Origin: Torymus aiolomorphi
Taxonomy: Eukaryota > Arthropoda > Insecta > Hymenoptera > Torymidae
DNA length: 64,000 nucleotides
Direction: 5' to 3'
NCBI GenBank assembly: GCA_036365515.1
Contig: CM070874.1
Location: 46,127,083 to 46,191,082 of the forward strand
In this document: positions 22,901 to 37,900 of the stretch, piece after piece
Position numbering within the stretch: position 1 is the first letter of the stretch
Layout: each line of letters opens with the position of its first letter
Notes under the pieces: model-generated
What the model saw: the letters and a program-made list of their open reading frames with translations, nothing else
What the model was told of the DNA's origin: nothing
Database searches by the model: none
Position numbers and translations under genes: made by a program

Positions 22901-25900
22901 AAGAATGCGAATATATTTTTTTCAGATCGAAAAATCAATTTAACAATCAATTTTATTCAATTGTTTATAAAAATTGTTAATAACAATTGTTCTTTGCATT
23001 TTTTCGCTGGCCACCTACGAAATTTGGATTCAAGGGCTCAAAATACATAAGAAAAACCTAGGTGGCCGGTGGGGCATGCAATCGGCCACGAAACCTGAGA
23101 TGGCGCCTAGACTATATAATACGCCAAGTTTGTATCTGCATTATTAGAGATTATACACGGAGAAAAATGTTATAATAAATGTTATTATAAGTATAACAAA
23201 AATTACTGCATAATATAGGAAAAGTGTGACATTTCCACTGTATGCTGCATTTTTGTTATAACTATATGAATAATTACAACATTTTTAGTAATTTTTATTA
23301 CAGTGTTGGTTAAAAAGTATTACGACATAAAAGAAAAATTGCTATACAACATAGCAAAAACTATGATATAGTAAAATTTCAAATATATTCTTTTAATTTT
23401 AGCTACCCGTCATAAGAAATTTTGTTATCCAATATAGTAAAAATTGCCACAACTATAGTACTTTCTGCGTACGTCAAGGCGTGCACGTGGTCTAATTGAG
23501 ATTATGTACTCCATCGCAATTTCACGTGGCCTTGCTTTTAAGTAAGCAAAACTTCGAAAATCTCGATTCAATCATTTTATTTTTTATTATGTACATTGAT
23601 GATGAGTATTTTTTGTGTAATTGTAGTTATTCAATATTATTATTTAAGAGATTTCGTAACCACACGGAGAGAATTTTAGGAAAGAAGAACTCCTAGGTAG
23701 TTTGCCCGTGCTACGAAACGCACCATTATCACCCTCGCTATCGCTCGGGTGATACTGCATGGTGCAACAATGGACTGCTAATGACACGAATAGGTGTGAC
23801 ATGGCGGATTTATGCAGTCAGTGCTATAATGTACTATTATAGGTTTAGTTCGTCAGAAATTGATTGCACATAAAAATGTTACATAAAAAAAGTTTTGTTT
23901 TAATAATATCTATAACTTTTGCAACATTTTTGTATAAAATTAAATCCTGTAAAGTAATAGCCAAAAATTGAATATTCTATATGAATGTTTTTAGCTGTTT
24001 TTCGCTATTATATATTGAAAAATATTGCTCGCAGCAAAAAATCTTCGATGTGAAAAAAATCTCTTTTAATTATTGTATTTCTGGCAGATGCATTTTTACT
24101 AAATTTAGATTTTTATTAAAAATTAATTTTGTACACATTATGCTTGAAAATAGATTTTTTCAAATTTTTATTTGAATTTCTGGCATTTTTGTATTTTGCA
24201 ATGGATTCGGTTCAATATAGGACCACCAGATACCTATAATTAAACAAGTATCTGTTAAAAAATTCGCTTTGATCTATCCACGTTTCGCTGAGATAATCGA
24301 GAAACTTGATTACATACGGACATACACATACATACATCTCGGGAAACGCTTAAAATTGGCTTATTTCGGTTGGAAAACAATTTTTATATGATAAATTATT
24401 AGTAATTGAGGTGTAACAATTTTCGTTCTGGTGAAAACCTTTCTTTAAGGTGGTTCGAACACGACTCCCTAGTCAAAGCAGTGGTAAATGAAGAGGTTAC
24501 CTAAAATTCAAGAAAATCATAGTTGTAATGTGATTTATTTATTTATCGATATTTAAGAAACTAGATATTTTCACTACAAACAATTATTGATCAATCACTG
24601 GAATCTTTTTTGTTTCTCAACCGATTTTAGTTTTGAAGGTCTCATTTTGTTCCTTAAGTACTTGCATGGGGACTTGCCGAAGAAAAAATTCAAAATTATT
24701 CAAAACCCAGAAAGTTATAGCCAATTATAAACATATATTTTTTTAACCACTTGCATGAATTTATGAACAATTAGCTATAACTTTCTGAGTTTTTAATAAT
24801 TTTGAATTTTTCCTTCGGCAAGTCCCCATGAAATTACTTAAGAAACAAAATGAGACCTTCAAAACCATAATCGGTTGAGAAACAAAAAAGTTTCCAGTGA
24901 TTTATCAATAATTGTAGTGACAATATCTAGTTTCTAGAATATCGACATTTTGTGAAAAAGGTTATCTTAGTTATGTTAAATACACGTTATAATACATATT
25001 GACCATTTCTATAATTTTAAATAAATAAATTACATTACAACTATTTAAAATTTTAGGTAACCTTTTCATTTAGCACTGTTTTGACTAGGGAGTCGTGTTC
25101 AAACCACCAAGATATAAATTTCTGTCATCATCGAAAATCAAGTTTTCTTCCACGCTATTTAAATAATTACTTATATCTTCTTAAACTCATACGTTGGTGT
25201 TAAATAGATTGTAATGTATCGCGCACCGGTCCCCTCTTACAGCGCACCTTCACACGCAGCCAACAAGCTTAATCTACTTACTTATTGTTTACGTTTTCGT
25301 TAATTACTTAGAAATTCAAGTGGTGACACACAAGTTGGAATTTTGCGTACAGCTTCTCAAGGTTTTAACCAATAGGAGAGAGCGGGACGAAAAGTTTTGC
25401 GATTTCGAAGTGACCCCTTTAACAAATTTAAAAATGAATATTAAAATGCAAATTTTTTTTTATTGTACCTAATCTTATATTTTCCCCTAGTACCTTTTTG
25501 TATACGATAATATAGAATTAAATTGAAAAAAGCATAGGAAATATTAAGCCTAAAAATCGTAGATGTCCATGAATTTATCAGTAGTGTTAGAGACAAAATA
25601 AGTATTTAACCTTTAGATTGACAGGACTTGAGGTGTCAAAATGTCCTTTAAAAGTGCCCAAACTTGTGTCTTGTATTATACATCAACTATATATAAAGTT
25701 CATACCATGGACGAGCATAAATATCGGTTTTTCGGCAGCTTAAGGAAAATATTCCTCTTGATATGAATTTATAATTTATTCAATTTTTTTACTTACATAA
25801 AGATCAATATATTTACTCTAAAAAATAAGTTATAAATTAGGGGGACAGCTATATACATAATTGAACATTAGCTGCTGATTAATTCCTCTTCTCTCTTTCA

Positions 25901-28900
25901 ACCCAGGTTGTTGCCACATTCCTCCACTTTTCCTCAGCGCTTTTCTGCTTGATCTTAAGGTGGTTCCCTGGGTAAGAGAGAGACCGACAGCTTTGAGCGA
26001 GAGAGATAGAGAGTAAACGCTGGCGCGATGAGCGTATATAACCCCCGAAACATATCAAGTCTGCGAAAGCGATATTTTTAAGACGTTCTATTTTAATAAT
26101 GAAACGATGAATCTACTTCATTCTTGCGCGAGAACATTCCTTATTATATATTCTATGTGTACATAAAATTCCAAGTCTGACTTGAATCTTGTTGCTTAGA
26201 TATTGTTGTAAACAGATAACGCGACAGTTTCGATATATATAGATATATCTCCCATGTAATCCGTGTAACTTTTCACAGCAATTACTCAGAAGCCAAACGA
26301 TAAAATGCTCTGAAATTTGGATATGACATTCGTTATGTCTTTATTGACCTACGTGTGTAATTCCAAGTATGTGTTGAATCAACTCTGATCTCCAGGGGAC
26401 CACCTTAACCTTTAGACTGCCGGCATTTTTACCTTGAAAATGAATATTTTTAAACGGTAAAATTTATTTATATAAATATCTAATATGTCGAAACGAGTTT
26501 TCAAGGTCACAGCTGGCTCATATATGAGCCAGGCCGGCAGTCTAAAGGTTAAGTCTAATCTCTTTTAGTTTTTTTCTGATTTCAGCGTTGCCTTTTCCGC
26601 TTCACCTTTCGATTTCAAATAATCTTTCAGACATTTCCACGCTAATCTTCTCTGCTGCCTTGCCTCTCCCCCGAATTCCATTTTCTTCTTCTCCTGATTC
26701 CCTTTCCTTCTAAGTATCCCCAATTCTTTTCCTGACTATTAAGTATAGCCGTTAGCAGATTTTTCGTCTTCTTCTTCAAATTATAGCCTCGTATCAACAC
26801 TGCTCTGTAGTGAATGTACGTAGGCCAGAACAAAGCCGATTTTTCCACTTTTCCTCCGAACTATTTTCACCCTTTAAGGTAGTTCTTGACTCGTAATCGG
26901 AAGCAAAAATTTCGACTCTCTTGCCTCCCACGCGTGTTTTGTTTATGCTGAGCGAGATAAAATTTTTGAGTGGACGGTATAACCTAACCCCTCATTTTCG
27001 TTGTCTCTCTCGCTTACGCGTGCCCTCTCTCCCGTACTCGCGCATGCTGTCGTGTGTCAACTAAAAGAATGCTACTTTGAATTGCAATAAATGAAAAAAG
27101 GTGCCGCTAGTCTGTCTGATTTTTCACTACAATGTTCTAAATATCTGTCTTAATATCATTAAAAATATTACTTATGTCGACTGCAACTTACTATCAACTG
27201 ATGAGAATTTTTTCATCGGTCTTACAGTCTTATAAATTAAATTAAAATAATTAATATTTATGGCAGTCAGATTGCCCTTGGAAAACCTGGAAAAAAAAAC
27301 TTTATTAGCAAAGGACTATGTGACTGCCCCCCACCACCAAATTGCCCAATTGCCCAACGTTTCGACCCGCTCCGGCTCCTCCTAAGGGACTGAAATGAAA
27401 CCCGCGATACACCTCCTTATATACCCATACCCACTTATTTCCTCTTACCCCCACCACCATCCACCTTCCCCTCTCCAACTTTCCATTCTCACTTAAATTA
27501 ATAAAGAATGATAAATGTTATCTTATTTACTTGACTCTACCATTAAATTTACATTATTCCGATTCCTTAGAATGTGAATACTTTCAAGGCTTTCCCTCTT
27601 ATATTTATTCTTAATCCCTTGTTCCAAAATATCCACACTCCCAAAATCGAAAGAATGAAAACTATTTAAACAATGTTCTTTCAAACCCGATGTAAAATTT
27701 GTACTACGTAAACTATATTGATGTTCATATATTCTCTTCTTCAAATATCTACCCGTTTGACCAATATAACATCCATTACAACCCCTACAATTAATTTTAT
27801 AAACTACTCCCGATTTTAAACCTTTATCATCCTTGTCTTTACAATTACTAAATAACCTTTCTAAATTATTATCGTTTCTAAAGAAAACTTGAATATTATG
27901 TTTACTAAAAACCCTTCTAATCCTTTCCGACAAACCTCTAACATATGGTAAACTAAAATATGCATTCTTTCCATTTCTATTGCTTGTTTGATTATATGCC
28001 CGCTTCTTCAATCCACCATTATAAATTTCCCACACTCTCTCATCAATCATTTTATCAATAAATTTTACCGGATAACTATTCTTAATAAATGTTTCTCTAA
28101 CTATTTATGTTTCGGAAACAGCACCGCTGTGGTCTCCCAAATTTGAACCACTGGTAAGGAATAGCTCTATTAATCTACATGTAAAATTTCAGATACATTC
28201 TCCAGAGCACAGTTTGCAAGAGAACTACCTTAATATACTATTCGCACCTTTCTCCATCCTTTCCTCCATCATTTCTCTTTTTTCTTCTTGCCATTTGAGC
28301 TGTTGTGGTTCGTCTACTGGTTCCCATCTTTTGTGTTTTCCTATTGCTTTTCCTGTTTTACTTCCTTTTATGATATAAGTAACTCGTAAGTAATCAGATT
28401 CAATCCTTTCTTTTATCCTCAGTTCCTTAACTACCGATGACTTTCTTTCTCTTCTTTCCAGTATTAAGTCGATTACCGATCCTACATTGCCACCTACGTA
28501 TGCAACTTCGCCTTTCCAGTCTCCTTTCGTGTTTCCGTTCCTTATTATGAGTTCGAGCTCCTCTCCTAATCTCAATAATTTTATTCCTTCCGCATGTATT
28601 GTCCTGTCCTCTAAATTGTTACTCCTGTCGTATTTTCTATTCCTATACAGTTTACTTTTTTCGCTCCTATTCTTGCATTCAAATCATCTATACCCAATTA
28701 TCCCGTTTCACTACAAATGTTCTTTAAACTTTCTTCTACCTTCCTTGTTCCTTGATTACTGTGATACTGATAATATTTCACTTTCCCTCCAATGCCATCA
28801 TTTCTTTTACAACTATTCTATATTCCCATTTTTTCATTTCAGCCTTCCTCAAACTTTCCTTTTCCAGTCCAACAATTACTTTACCTTTTGTTCTGTCTTT

Positions 28901-31900
28901 TTTGTTCTCTCTTATTGCCGTCTTAACTTTCCATGTATGTTCGCTGCTTAGCTTTCCTACTATTTATTCCCTTTTGCCTTCCTTTAATCGAGTTTTCTGT
29001 AACATTATTATGTCGATTCCCTTTAGGTAACCCCATATTTCAAATACTTTCCTTATTCCTGACATGTTTCAAGGAAATATCTTTTATATCGCCTGATTTG
29101 TCCTTTCCTCTGAAACCTCTCCTTGCTTGAGCTAATATTTTCTTCCTCTTCATCACACTCTAACCACATATCCTTTTTCGCCATACCCTGGCCGAAAGTA
29201 CCACATTCCCTCCCGGCGCAGAAACGGAAATGCGGTATTTTCGGCCCGAGTATGACGAAAAATAGTATACGCACCACGGGAGAAAAATTGGCCAGCACAT
29301 AGCTCGTGTAAATTGACATCCGAGCCGAAGGCGAGTGTCCAAGTTTTTTCCTCCCTGGGTGCGTAATATACTATATTTCAAATTTTACATAGTCTGTTTG
29401 CACCTCTTTTCCTCCTTCCTTCAGGGACTGAGCAAAATCATCGACTCATCTTGTTATTTCTTTCTCTTTTTGTGTTAGCAGATCCTTTAATATTATCCTT
29501 GAGTAAAGTGCTTGTATAGGTCTGTATGCCCCCGATTAGTGTGCTTTATCAATATAAGAAATATTTTTTGTTAATAGTCGAACCTATAAATATACAAATT
29601 ATGATAATACATGAACGTTTCACGTTCCGCGTATTTATTACCAAAATATTAATTTACCGGTGCTCCGCTTTTAAAGTTAATTGATATATTTTGCATCGGC
29701 TTTTTTTGTACAATTTTCCCCTTTTTGTGATTAATTTTGCGTTTACTTCGAAAATCTACTGATAGCAAAAGTATAATTTAATACAAAAATAGTTTATATG
29801 TATGGTTGTACAGAAACGTAGTTTGCACCACCACGTGTAGCAACGTATAACCTAACAAAGGTGATGTTTACGCTCTATCGGCACACACAAACATGTACAA
29901 GTGTTGATTTCGTGCGGTTATTAGTGGAGAAAATCATTTAAAATATAAAAAATATCTTAAAATCTTTTTATAAATGTTTAGTGTGTAAGTTAAAATACTA
30001 ACATGGTAACTACTTTTCATACTTCAAATTAATACTATACATTATTTTTTCTTACAAAAAAGATTGACATTTCTTAGCACCTTTGAATAAGAAGAAGTAA
30101 TGAATCTTTCCAAATCACATAGGGTAAATCGTCCAGTGCGTGACCGCCGACCAGTAAATGACTACTAGATAAAAAATTACAATTTAAAAATTTATAGTTA
30201 TTATAAATGTATAAAAAAAATTATATTCCTGAATATCTATATTTTTAAATAAATACATAAAAGATATGAGAAAATTAAAAAAATCCTGTAAAAAAAATAA
30301 TAATTCTAGGTAGGTATTCTGTAAACTGAATCCGGAGCAATATTTTTACAAGGAAGCTGAAAGCAAGCATTTCAGAAAACTATATATTGCCGATATATTG
30401 CATCTTATTTTTTACTTAAAATGTTTTAATATTAATAAAAAAGGTTTACTTTACATAAAAATCAATTTAAAATAGGTAAAAAATAATAATAATTACGATT
30501 TTTTAAAAATTTTTTCACTGGTCATTCAATGGTATGAAAAACGACGAATGCTTACTAGTAAATGACCGTCCAGTCAATTATTGGTAGGTCACATTTTCAT
30601 CAAACTCACTGAATGACTAGACTTTTAGAAAGCGCAGTATAATCTAAGGATATCCAGTGCAATACCTAGGTATGAAAAAAAAACAAAAGTGTACCTAATA
30701 AAAGTGCTAAAAATGATAGTAGAAACAAAAAACAAAAAGTAAGAAGAGTTTATAGGCGTTTTCAGTATACAGAAGACAGTTTAACCCGTTTCCGCCGAAA
30801 ACGCCACTCACGGTACATCAGTCTTTGGGAGCTCATAACTAATGCTATAGGCGTCAAAAAAAATTGAGGGGGACATATTTTTAAAGCTTAAGACATGCCT
30901 TTTTCCATGGTGAACTTGAAATTGCTCCAAAATATTATTAATTATGAAAAAATGCCGTTTAAACAAAAAAAAGGACGATTTTTCCGCTCTTTTTTTTAAA
31001 TTGAGTTTTCAAAGGCTATCCCGTCGGCAATCGACCTGGAACCTTTTTAACCGGTGGAATAAATGTCTGAACTTTAAAAATCCGTGGTTCAAAGATCGAT
31101 TTTTTGCCTTAGTATTTTCAAAGAGGTGCCCCAACCGCAAAAGTTTTGCAAATACATTTATGATTTCTTTACTCGAAAACTATGAACTTATGGAGAAAAT
31201 GCCAAGAGTGAAAAAGTTCTTAAAATTACTCAAAGAATGCACCTAAATGCACAGAGAAAATGTCTAAGGATAAAATGTTTTTAGAACTAGCCAAAGAATA
31301 TATGAGATTTTTTTGGAAGCGGTCTGAGCAATTTTTTGATTTTGCAAAAATTTGCCATTTGCAAAATTAAAAAATTTTCTCAAAAGCCATTAAAAAAATT
31401 TAGATGTGTTCTTTGAGTAATTTTAAGAACTTTTTCACTCTTAGCATTTTCTCCATAAATTCATATTTTTCGAGTAAAAAAATCATGAATGTATTTGCAA
31501 AAATTTTGCGGTTCGGGCGCCATTTTGAAAATACTAAGGCAAAAAATCGATCTTTGAACCATGGATTCTTAAAGTTCAGACATTTATTCCACCGGTTTAA
31601 AAGGTTCCAGGTCGATTGCTGACGGGATAGCCTTTGAAAACTCAATTTAAAAAAAAAAGAGCGGAAAAATCGTCCTTTTTTTGTTTAAACGGCATTTTTT
31701 CATAATTAATAATATTTTGGAGCAATTTCGAGTTCACCATGGAAAAGGGCATGTCTTAAACTTTAAAAATATGTCCCCCTCAATTTTTTTTGACGCCTTT
31801 AGCATTAGTTATGAGCTCCCAAAGACCGATGTACCGCGAGTGGCGTTTTCGGCGGAAACGGGTTAAAAGAGGCAATCGAAATGGTAAGAAGTAACGTTAT

Positions 31901-34900
31901 GAGTACGAATAAAGCTGCAATACATTTCAAGATACCAAAAGGAACATTAATTAAAAAATTACAAAATAACGAAACTACTATTAAAAAAAATGGGTCCTAC
32001 AACTATTCTAACACAAGAAGAAGAATAAAATCAATGTTTAAACTGTGATTTAGAGTTAGAAAATATAGCAATTAATTGGTTGAATTCAATAGAACCTTAT
32101 GTTTTGAAAGAGTTTGACTCTTCGAATCAAGAACAAATGGAACCTTCCGTTTCGAAAGAGTTTGACTCTTCGAATCAAAAAACTGCTGTGATAGATGACT
32201 CTAGTTTAAAAGAATTAGTGTTTCGAGAACGGTGGACTCTATAAGCCAAATAACTGTTATGAACGAAGCTAGCACCTCAACACAAATAAATTGTTCGAGT
32301 AGTATTTCTACAAAAAATCAAGAAACATTACCTACAGAAACAAAGCAAATATAAAGTATAATAAGCGAAGCCAATAATAATCAAAAAGAAGGAAAAGCAG
32401 TTAATTTAAATGATATTTGAGCAAAAGAGCTTCATTTTCCTCAAATAAAAAGTTCTAATAAGCAAAAAAATAAAAACTTGTAGATAGATTTGCAAGTCGT
32501 CATTATAAAGTATGTGTTCTACTTATTTGCTCTGAAGTATTATTTATTATTTATTATCTTCAATTCCGGACCAGAATTGCTCTATTACATCAGAATTAGG
32601 GCGGGGGAGAGGGGGTTGTAGTAAATAGAAAAATTTATATAATAACCTGTTCACAAATCATTGTGAAAAAGTAATATAATATAAAAAGTATCTACTTCAA
32701 GTAATACAAAAAATAATTTCATGAAAATATTGCTATTGCAAATGTAGATATGATTATTTATAAAAATTATTTACGAAGCACTGGAGATTTTTTTTATTTT
32801 TATTTGATTTTTATTTTGATTTTTGTCGGATTTCAGAGGAACTTGCCGATAGAAAAATTGCATAATACCCTGCAGAGTTATATCCATTTGTTTATAGTTT
32901 ATTGGTACGTAATTTACAGGAACAAATGCATATAACTTTACAGGTTTTGGTAATTTTTTTAATTTTCTGTCGGCAAATTCCCCTAAAATTCGACAAGGGT
33001 TAAATTGACACTTTCAAAATTTTCGAAATGGAATCAAAATTAAGTCTCCAGTGTTTTGTCAAATTTTTTCTAGGTGACCATATCTATGTTAGCAATAGCG
33101 ATATTTTCTTGAAATATTTTTTGTTATCACTTCAAGTACATACCTCTCATATTACATTGCTTCTTACACAATCATTTGTAAAAAGATTGTTACATCAATT
33201 TTTTATATTTACGGCCGACTCTACGACATGAATCACCTTAATAAATTGTTTTTAAAAATGCAATTTTTCAAAATTCGAAAATGGGTTTCAAAGGGGGAAA
33301 ACAGTTCTACATCATTTTGTTGACTAAATTAATAGACAAAATTATTCAACTTTTTTTTTTTTTTTTAAATCTTATCTCGAATTTCTGATGTGATAGGGCA
33401 ATTTTAACTTCGGATTTGTATTGAGAAGATCAACATATACATGGAGATGTGGTAAAAGCCTTTTGAAAAATATTAAAAAATATCTTTTTTCAAAGACATA
33501 GATAACCATTCAGTCTAGAAACATAGTATATGAAGCTTTGAAAAAAAAAAAATAAATAAATAAAACTGAAATAAGAATGAATTTTTATTTTCTTTACTTA
33601 TAAAAAAAACTAAATTATTTCTAAAGTGAGATTTGTTTATAGTTTAACATTGCATACTTTGACTCACAAAATTCTGCAGTCGGATGTATGGACACGTGCT
33701 TGTATATGTATATCAGTATTTGGAAACATTTAAAATTAATTAATAAAAAACATTGTATGCAAGGTTCAGTTACACAAACCGCGCTATGTGATTCTAATAG
33801 ATTTTTCGGCGCTGAAACAGAATCTTGTCTCAGTATTGCCCCATCACATCAGATTTCTGAGCAAACTTAACCCAAACGTACAAAAATGACCGTTTTTGGC
33901 CATTTTCGATGATCTACCATCGACTATTTTTTTTGCCAACATCTACTCTTAGACGACTAAAAAGTACTGAAGTCAAGTTTTCAAATCAATTTTGTTTTAT
34001 CCTGATAAGTGTTTTTTTTTCGTCGAGATACAAAAAATTGAATCTTATGCATCTGAAAAAATGTGTGACTACATACAGCACTTTTACAAATCAATTATAA
34101 AAGAATATTTGAAATATCTGCAAAATGTTTATACAAAGGTTATTCTGGTTACTAATAAACGAATTTTAGCTCGGAGTTGCAAAATTCAAGATGGCGGATT
34201 TAATGTGGTGGAATTAAACTACACTTTTATTATCCAAGTCATGTAAAATTAATTAAAATAGCCCGCAAAGAGATCATTCGACGATTTTCACCGTCGCATA
34301 TTACGAAACGGGTCAAGAGGTTCGAAAATTCAAAATGTAGGAAGCATACCTCAGTTATACCATCTGAATCGTTTAAAATTGCTTGAAGTGATCACCCACA
34401 GGTTTTATAGGTCTCTGATTAGGAATCGAAACTTATGGTTGTATAAACAATTTCAAGGTGGTGGATTCAATAAACCAAAAAAAATCAATTTGTCGTATCT
34501 AAGTAAAAAAAAATTTATCGGGATAAAACAAAATCGACTGAAAAGCTTGATTTCAGTACTTTTTACTCGTCTTACTAGGAAAGGCCGCGAATTCCGGATC
34601 ACGGATTCGGCTCAAACTTTGCGATATGTTTTTGGATATAGAAATATAAAGAAAGCTGATGAGAATTTTTCCATCGGTCTTACAGTTTTATAAATTAAAT
34701 TAAAATAATTAATATTTATGGCAGTCAGATTGCCCTTGTTTATAATCACCCCCGCAGAATCTGAAATAAAAACTTAATTAAAACCTGGAAAAAAACTTTA
34801 TTAGCAAAGGACTATCTGACTGCCCCCCACCACCAAATTGCCCAATTGCCTAACGTTTATAAAGAAAGCTGTAATATATACCCTAACGCTAAAAAAAACT

Positions 34901-37900
34901 GAAGTTCTGCGCCTTTTTAGCTTTATTTTGAAAAAAGGCTTGAAAAAAAAAACCTCTTCTTGAAACGGTAACCATTTAACTCCGGGGAGTCTTAAATATA
35001 ATTTCAAAAATAGAAAATAAAACTAGAGAAAATGAGCTTTCATTTTCTTTGTTAAGAATTAAAAAATGTTGATATTTTTGAAATTATATTTAAGACTCCC
35101 CAGAGTTAAATGATTACCATTTCAAGAAGAGGTTTTTTTCAAGCCTTTTTTCAAAATAAAGCTAAAAAGGCGCAGAACTTCAGTTTTTTTGAGCGTTAGG
35201 GTCTAATATTGCAGCATTCTTTATATTTCTACATCCAAAAACATATCGTAAAGTTTGAGCCGAATCCGTGATCCGGAGTTCGCGGCCTCTCCTAGTTAGT
35301 ATGGGTGGTAATAAACAAATCTGTCGGTATGAAAGATCGTCGAAAATGGTGTAAAACGGTTATTCTTTCACTTTTCGGTTATGTTTACTCAGAATTTTGA
35401 CGTGATGGGGCAATTCTGAGATCAGATTCGGTTTCAGCGACGAAAAATCTATAAGTATCACGTCATGCAGTTTGTGTAATTCGTAATCACTTGAATTTTG
35501 CAGGGCTATGTAATTATTGAATGGCGGTTGAAACTGCATAATCTTTTAATAAATTGAAATTGAAATAAATGTATCGCCATCTGATGGTTTCCACGGATTT
35601 GGTTGCAATTAGTCATGATACCAAACCGAACAGTGTTCGGTATTTCCAGAAAATTTTCATTATATTATTTATGTTAACGTTTAGAAATGAAAATACTTAT
35701 AGTATTTTTATCAAAGAAATTTGTTACTATAGGTGTTACGCTAAGAATTTTATAATTGATCAAAACACATTGTTATAATTAGCTGAACTGAGTCGAGTGA
35801 TAAGTCGTTGCATTTTTGTAATAAATTTCTTATTTTTAATTAAAAACATTGCACGAAACAGGAACAAAATATGAAGATAAATTAAATAAGGTAGATTATT
35901 ACATTTTAGCTTATATATTTCTTGCTGTTTCTTATACATATTTAGTCATAGCAGTCCATGTTATGGCTAATCTTTATATTTGTTTCTTTCTTCGTGCAGC
36001 GGTTAGGGCCCCTTAATTAAATATAAGTAATATTTATATTTACTTGTGTATGATGCAGGTTTAACAGGGAATATACTTACAAGGAGCGTGCATAACCTTT
36101 GGGAAGCTGATCTTAACAAGGCTTTGAAAAACAATTTTTCGTGGCTAAGAATGAAGTCCAATACCTGCCAGTACTAGTAATTAGTTCTCATAAGTCATTT
36201 TCTTAAGATATAGGTTACCTTATCTTAAGGATTTTATGGCTATATGGTCTCTGTTAAAAGTTAGTTTTTAGCATTAGAACTGCGATAAATAATTATATGG
36301 AAATAGTTTTTTTGGGTTCAGAAAGTATTTGCCTTTTATATCCGTGTGTACTTACATTATTATCTTTTAATAATTTATCGCATAAAAATTAAATAGTGGA
36401 CCCATTTGAAAATCACGATAACCCCCTTAAGATCCGCTTCCCAAAGGTTATGCACTCTCCTTGTTAGTATGATATCTTCTATATAAAATTATGATTAAGG
36501 CGTTACTGACTATTGCAGGGACCCGCTTTTCTTCAATTTTGAACTTTGAGGAAAAATCTCTTTGACACTTTATAGATTCGATAATAAACTATAACGTATC
36601 AGAACAATATTTTCTTAAAATTGAAAACTAAATGAGAAAAACAGGTCCTTGCAATCGTCGGTAGCGAGTGACACTCGCATCGTCTTAATAATATCTGGAT
36701 AGAAAAAGATTTGTAGTCATCTTTTCCTAGTAATTATATAAATACAATACTGGTATTTACTAATTTTTTAAACTATCTGAATTAAAAGTACTCCACAGTA
36801 ATAGTTTATTGTAATAGTCAATTAATTCGGTGGTTTAATCGTTTCTGCAGGATATTAACAAATGGCTGGATGACGCTCCTAGACTGTCAGAATTTTCATC
36901 TGGTAGCGATTCGCCGGTGTTCCATAGCACGACAAGTGATTCGTCGCGACCTTCTCTAAATAAACCGGGAACAGCACCGGTCGCTGCCGATGCCACAGGC
37001 GCGCCGCGCAAGCGACCAGGTCCTATTAAGCTCTTCGGGCCACACGCTCCCGTCAGACCAAAGAAAATTCAGAGAACCATTGATCGATTGCAGCCCGGCA
37101 AGAGCAAAGGCAACTTGCTGTCGAAGAAGCCACCGTCAAACGAGAGTGCCCCGAATAACGATGCCACCGTCAGTCAGAAGGTTGATGACCTTGACCAGAC
37201 AAATCGTGAGGCCAATAACGAACTCAAATTAAGTCTAGGCACTGTCTTGAAGAGCGTTGACTCCATTCAATTGATTCGCAAGAGTCTTGTCTCGTCGCCA
37301 AATCCTAATTTGTCAAATGATAACGACGACGAAGGTGGTGGCAGCAAACCCGCGACACCATTGGCGAATTTGTCTGAAGACCAACCCACGACCGCCAAGA
37401 AAGTCACCGCGATTGCTTCTAAGGACCAGAAAAGTGAGAAAAAGTCGGAGAGCGAGAAACCACAGAAACCAAAGTCAGCCACTCCTAATCTGAGCGCTTG
37501 GTGAGTAAACTAACTTGTGTCTACTTTTTTTTACAGTTTTCTATTGTTTTCACGAACTTTATTATTAAATATAATATTGATTTTTATAGGTTTAAAGCAT
37601 TTGGAGCACCTAAATCAAAAAAGAAAGAAGAGGAGGAGGAAGTTGTTCCAGCTGCAAAGAAAGAAGAAATAGCTGAGACTAGTGGCTTAGGTGTGGGAGG
37701 CCGGCAGAGGAAAATCAGTACCGGAGGTAGCAGTGTTAGCGAATCGGTATCATCTTTTTCACAAGAGTCACCGCCCAGTCGAACAGGCCGCTCGCCTCAA
37801 CAAAATCAACAGCCTCCATCCGTTCTACCATCTCCGGCAGCTATTGAACCGCAAATTCGCGGAGCAGGTTTTTACCAGGATGCTTTATCGACTGGCAGCA

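Larger units (their letters stand above)
26874..28233. mobile_element. TTAA-flanked element (TTAAGGTAGTTCT ends) containing a Penelope-like insertion
   Basis: Ends are TTAAGGTAGTTCTTG on the left and AAGAGAACTACCTTAA on the right. The original element occupies about 26874-27200 plus 28105-28233; a Penelope-like copy interrupts it. The inverted repeat is short (about 13 bp), so the pairing of these two ends is likely but not certain. Confidence 0.5.
19281..36850 (+). other. CECR2 intron 8, 17.6 kb of mixed transposable elements
   Basis: Bounded by the donor GTAAGT after TTNAT... at 19281 and the acceptor TTTCTGCAG ending at 36850, with matching phase 0. It contains at least ten identifiable insertions, listed separately, plus AT-rich filler. 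Stretches 20640-21150, 21240-22470, 29386-30140, 32500-32640, 33200-33640 and 35540-36070 hold no gene I can support. A run of about 19 G lies near 19465, next to a CCTCGCTTCGCTCACCGCG word that also occurs in shorter form near 38375. Confidence 0.7.

Noticed and set aside
27198..27235. Hammerhead ribozyme suggested by CTGATGAG at the end of the Penelope-like copies
   Set aside because: No matching GAAA strand or cleavage triplet with pairing stems is present nearby, and the motif lies on the strand opposite to the element's sense strand.
30944..31866. Similar 70-100 codon frames facing each other
   Set aside because: They are the two arms of one foldback element read in opposite directions, not a duplicated gene.
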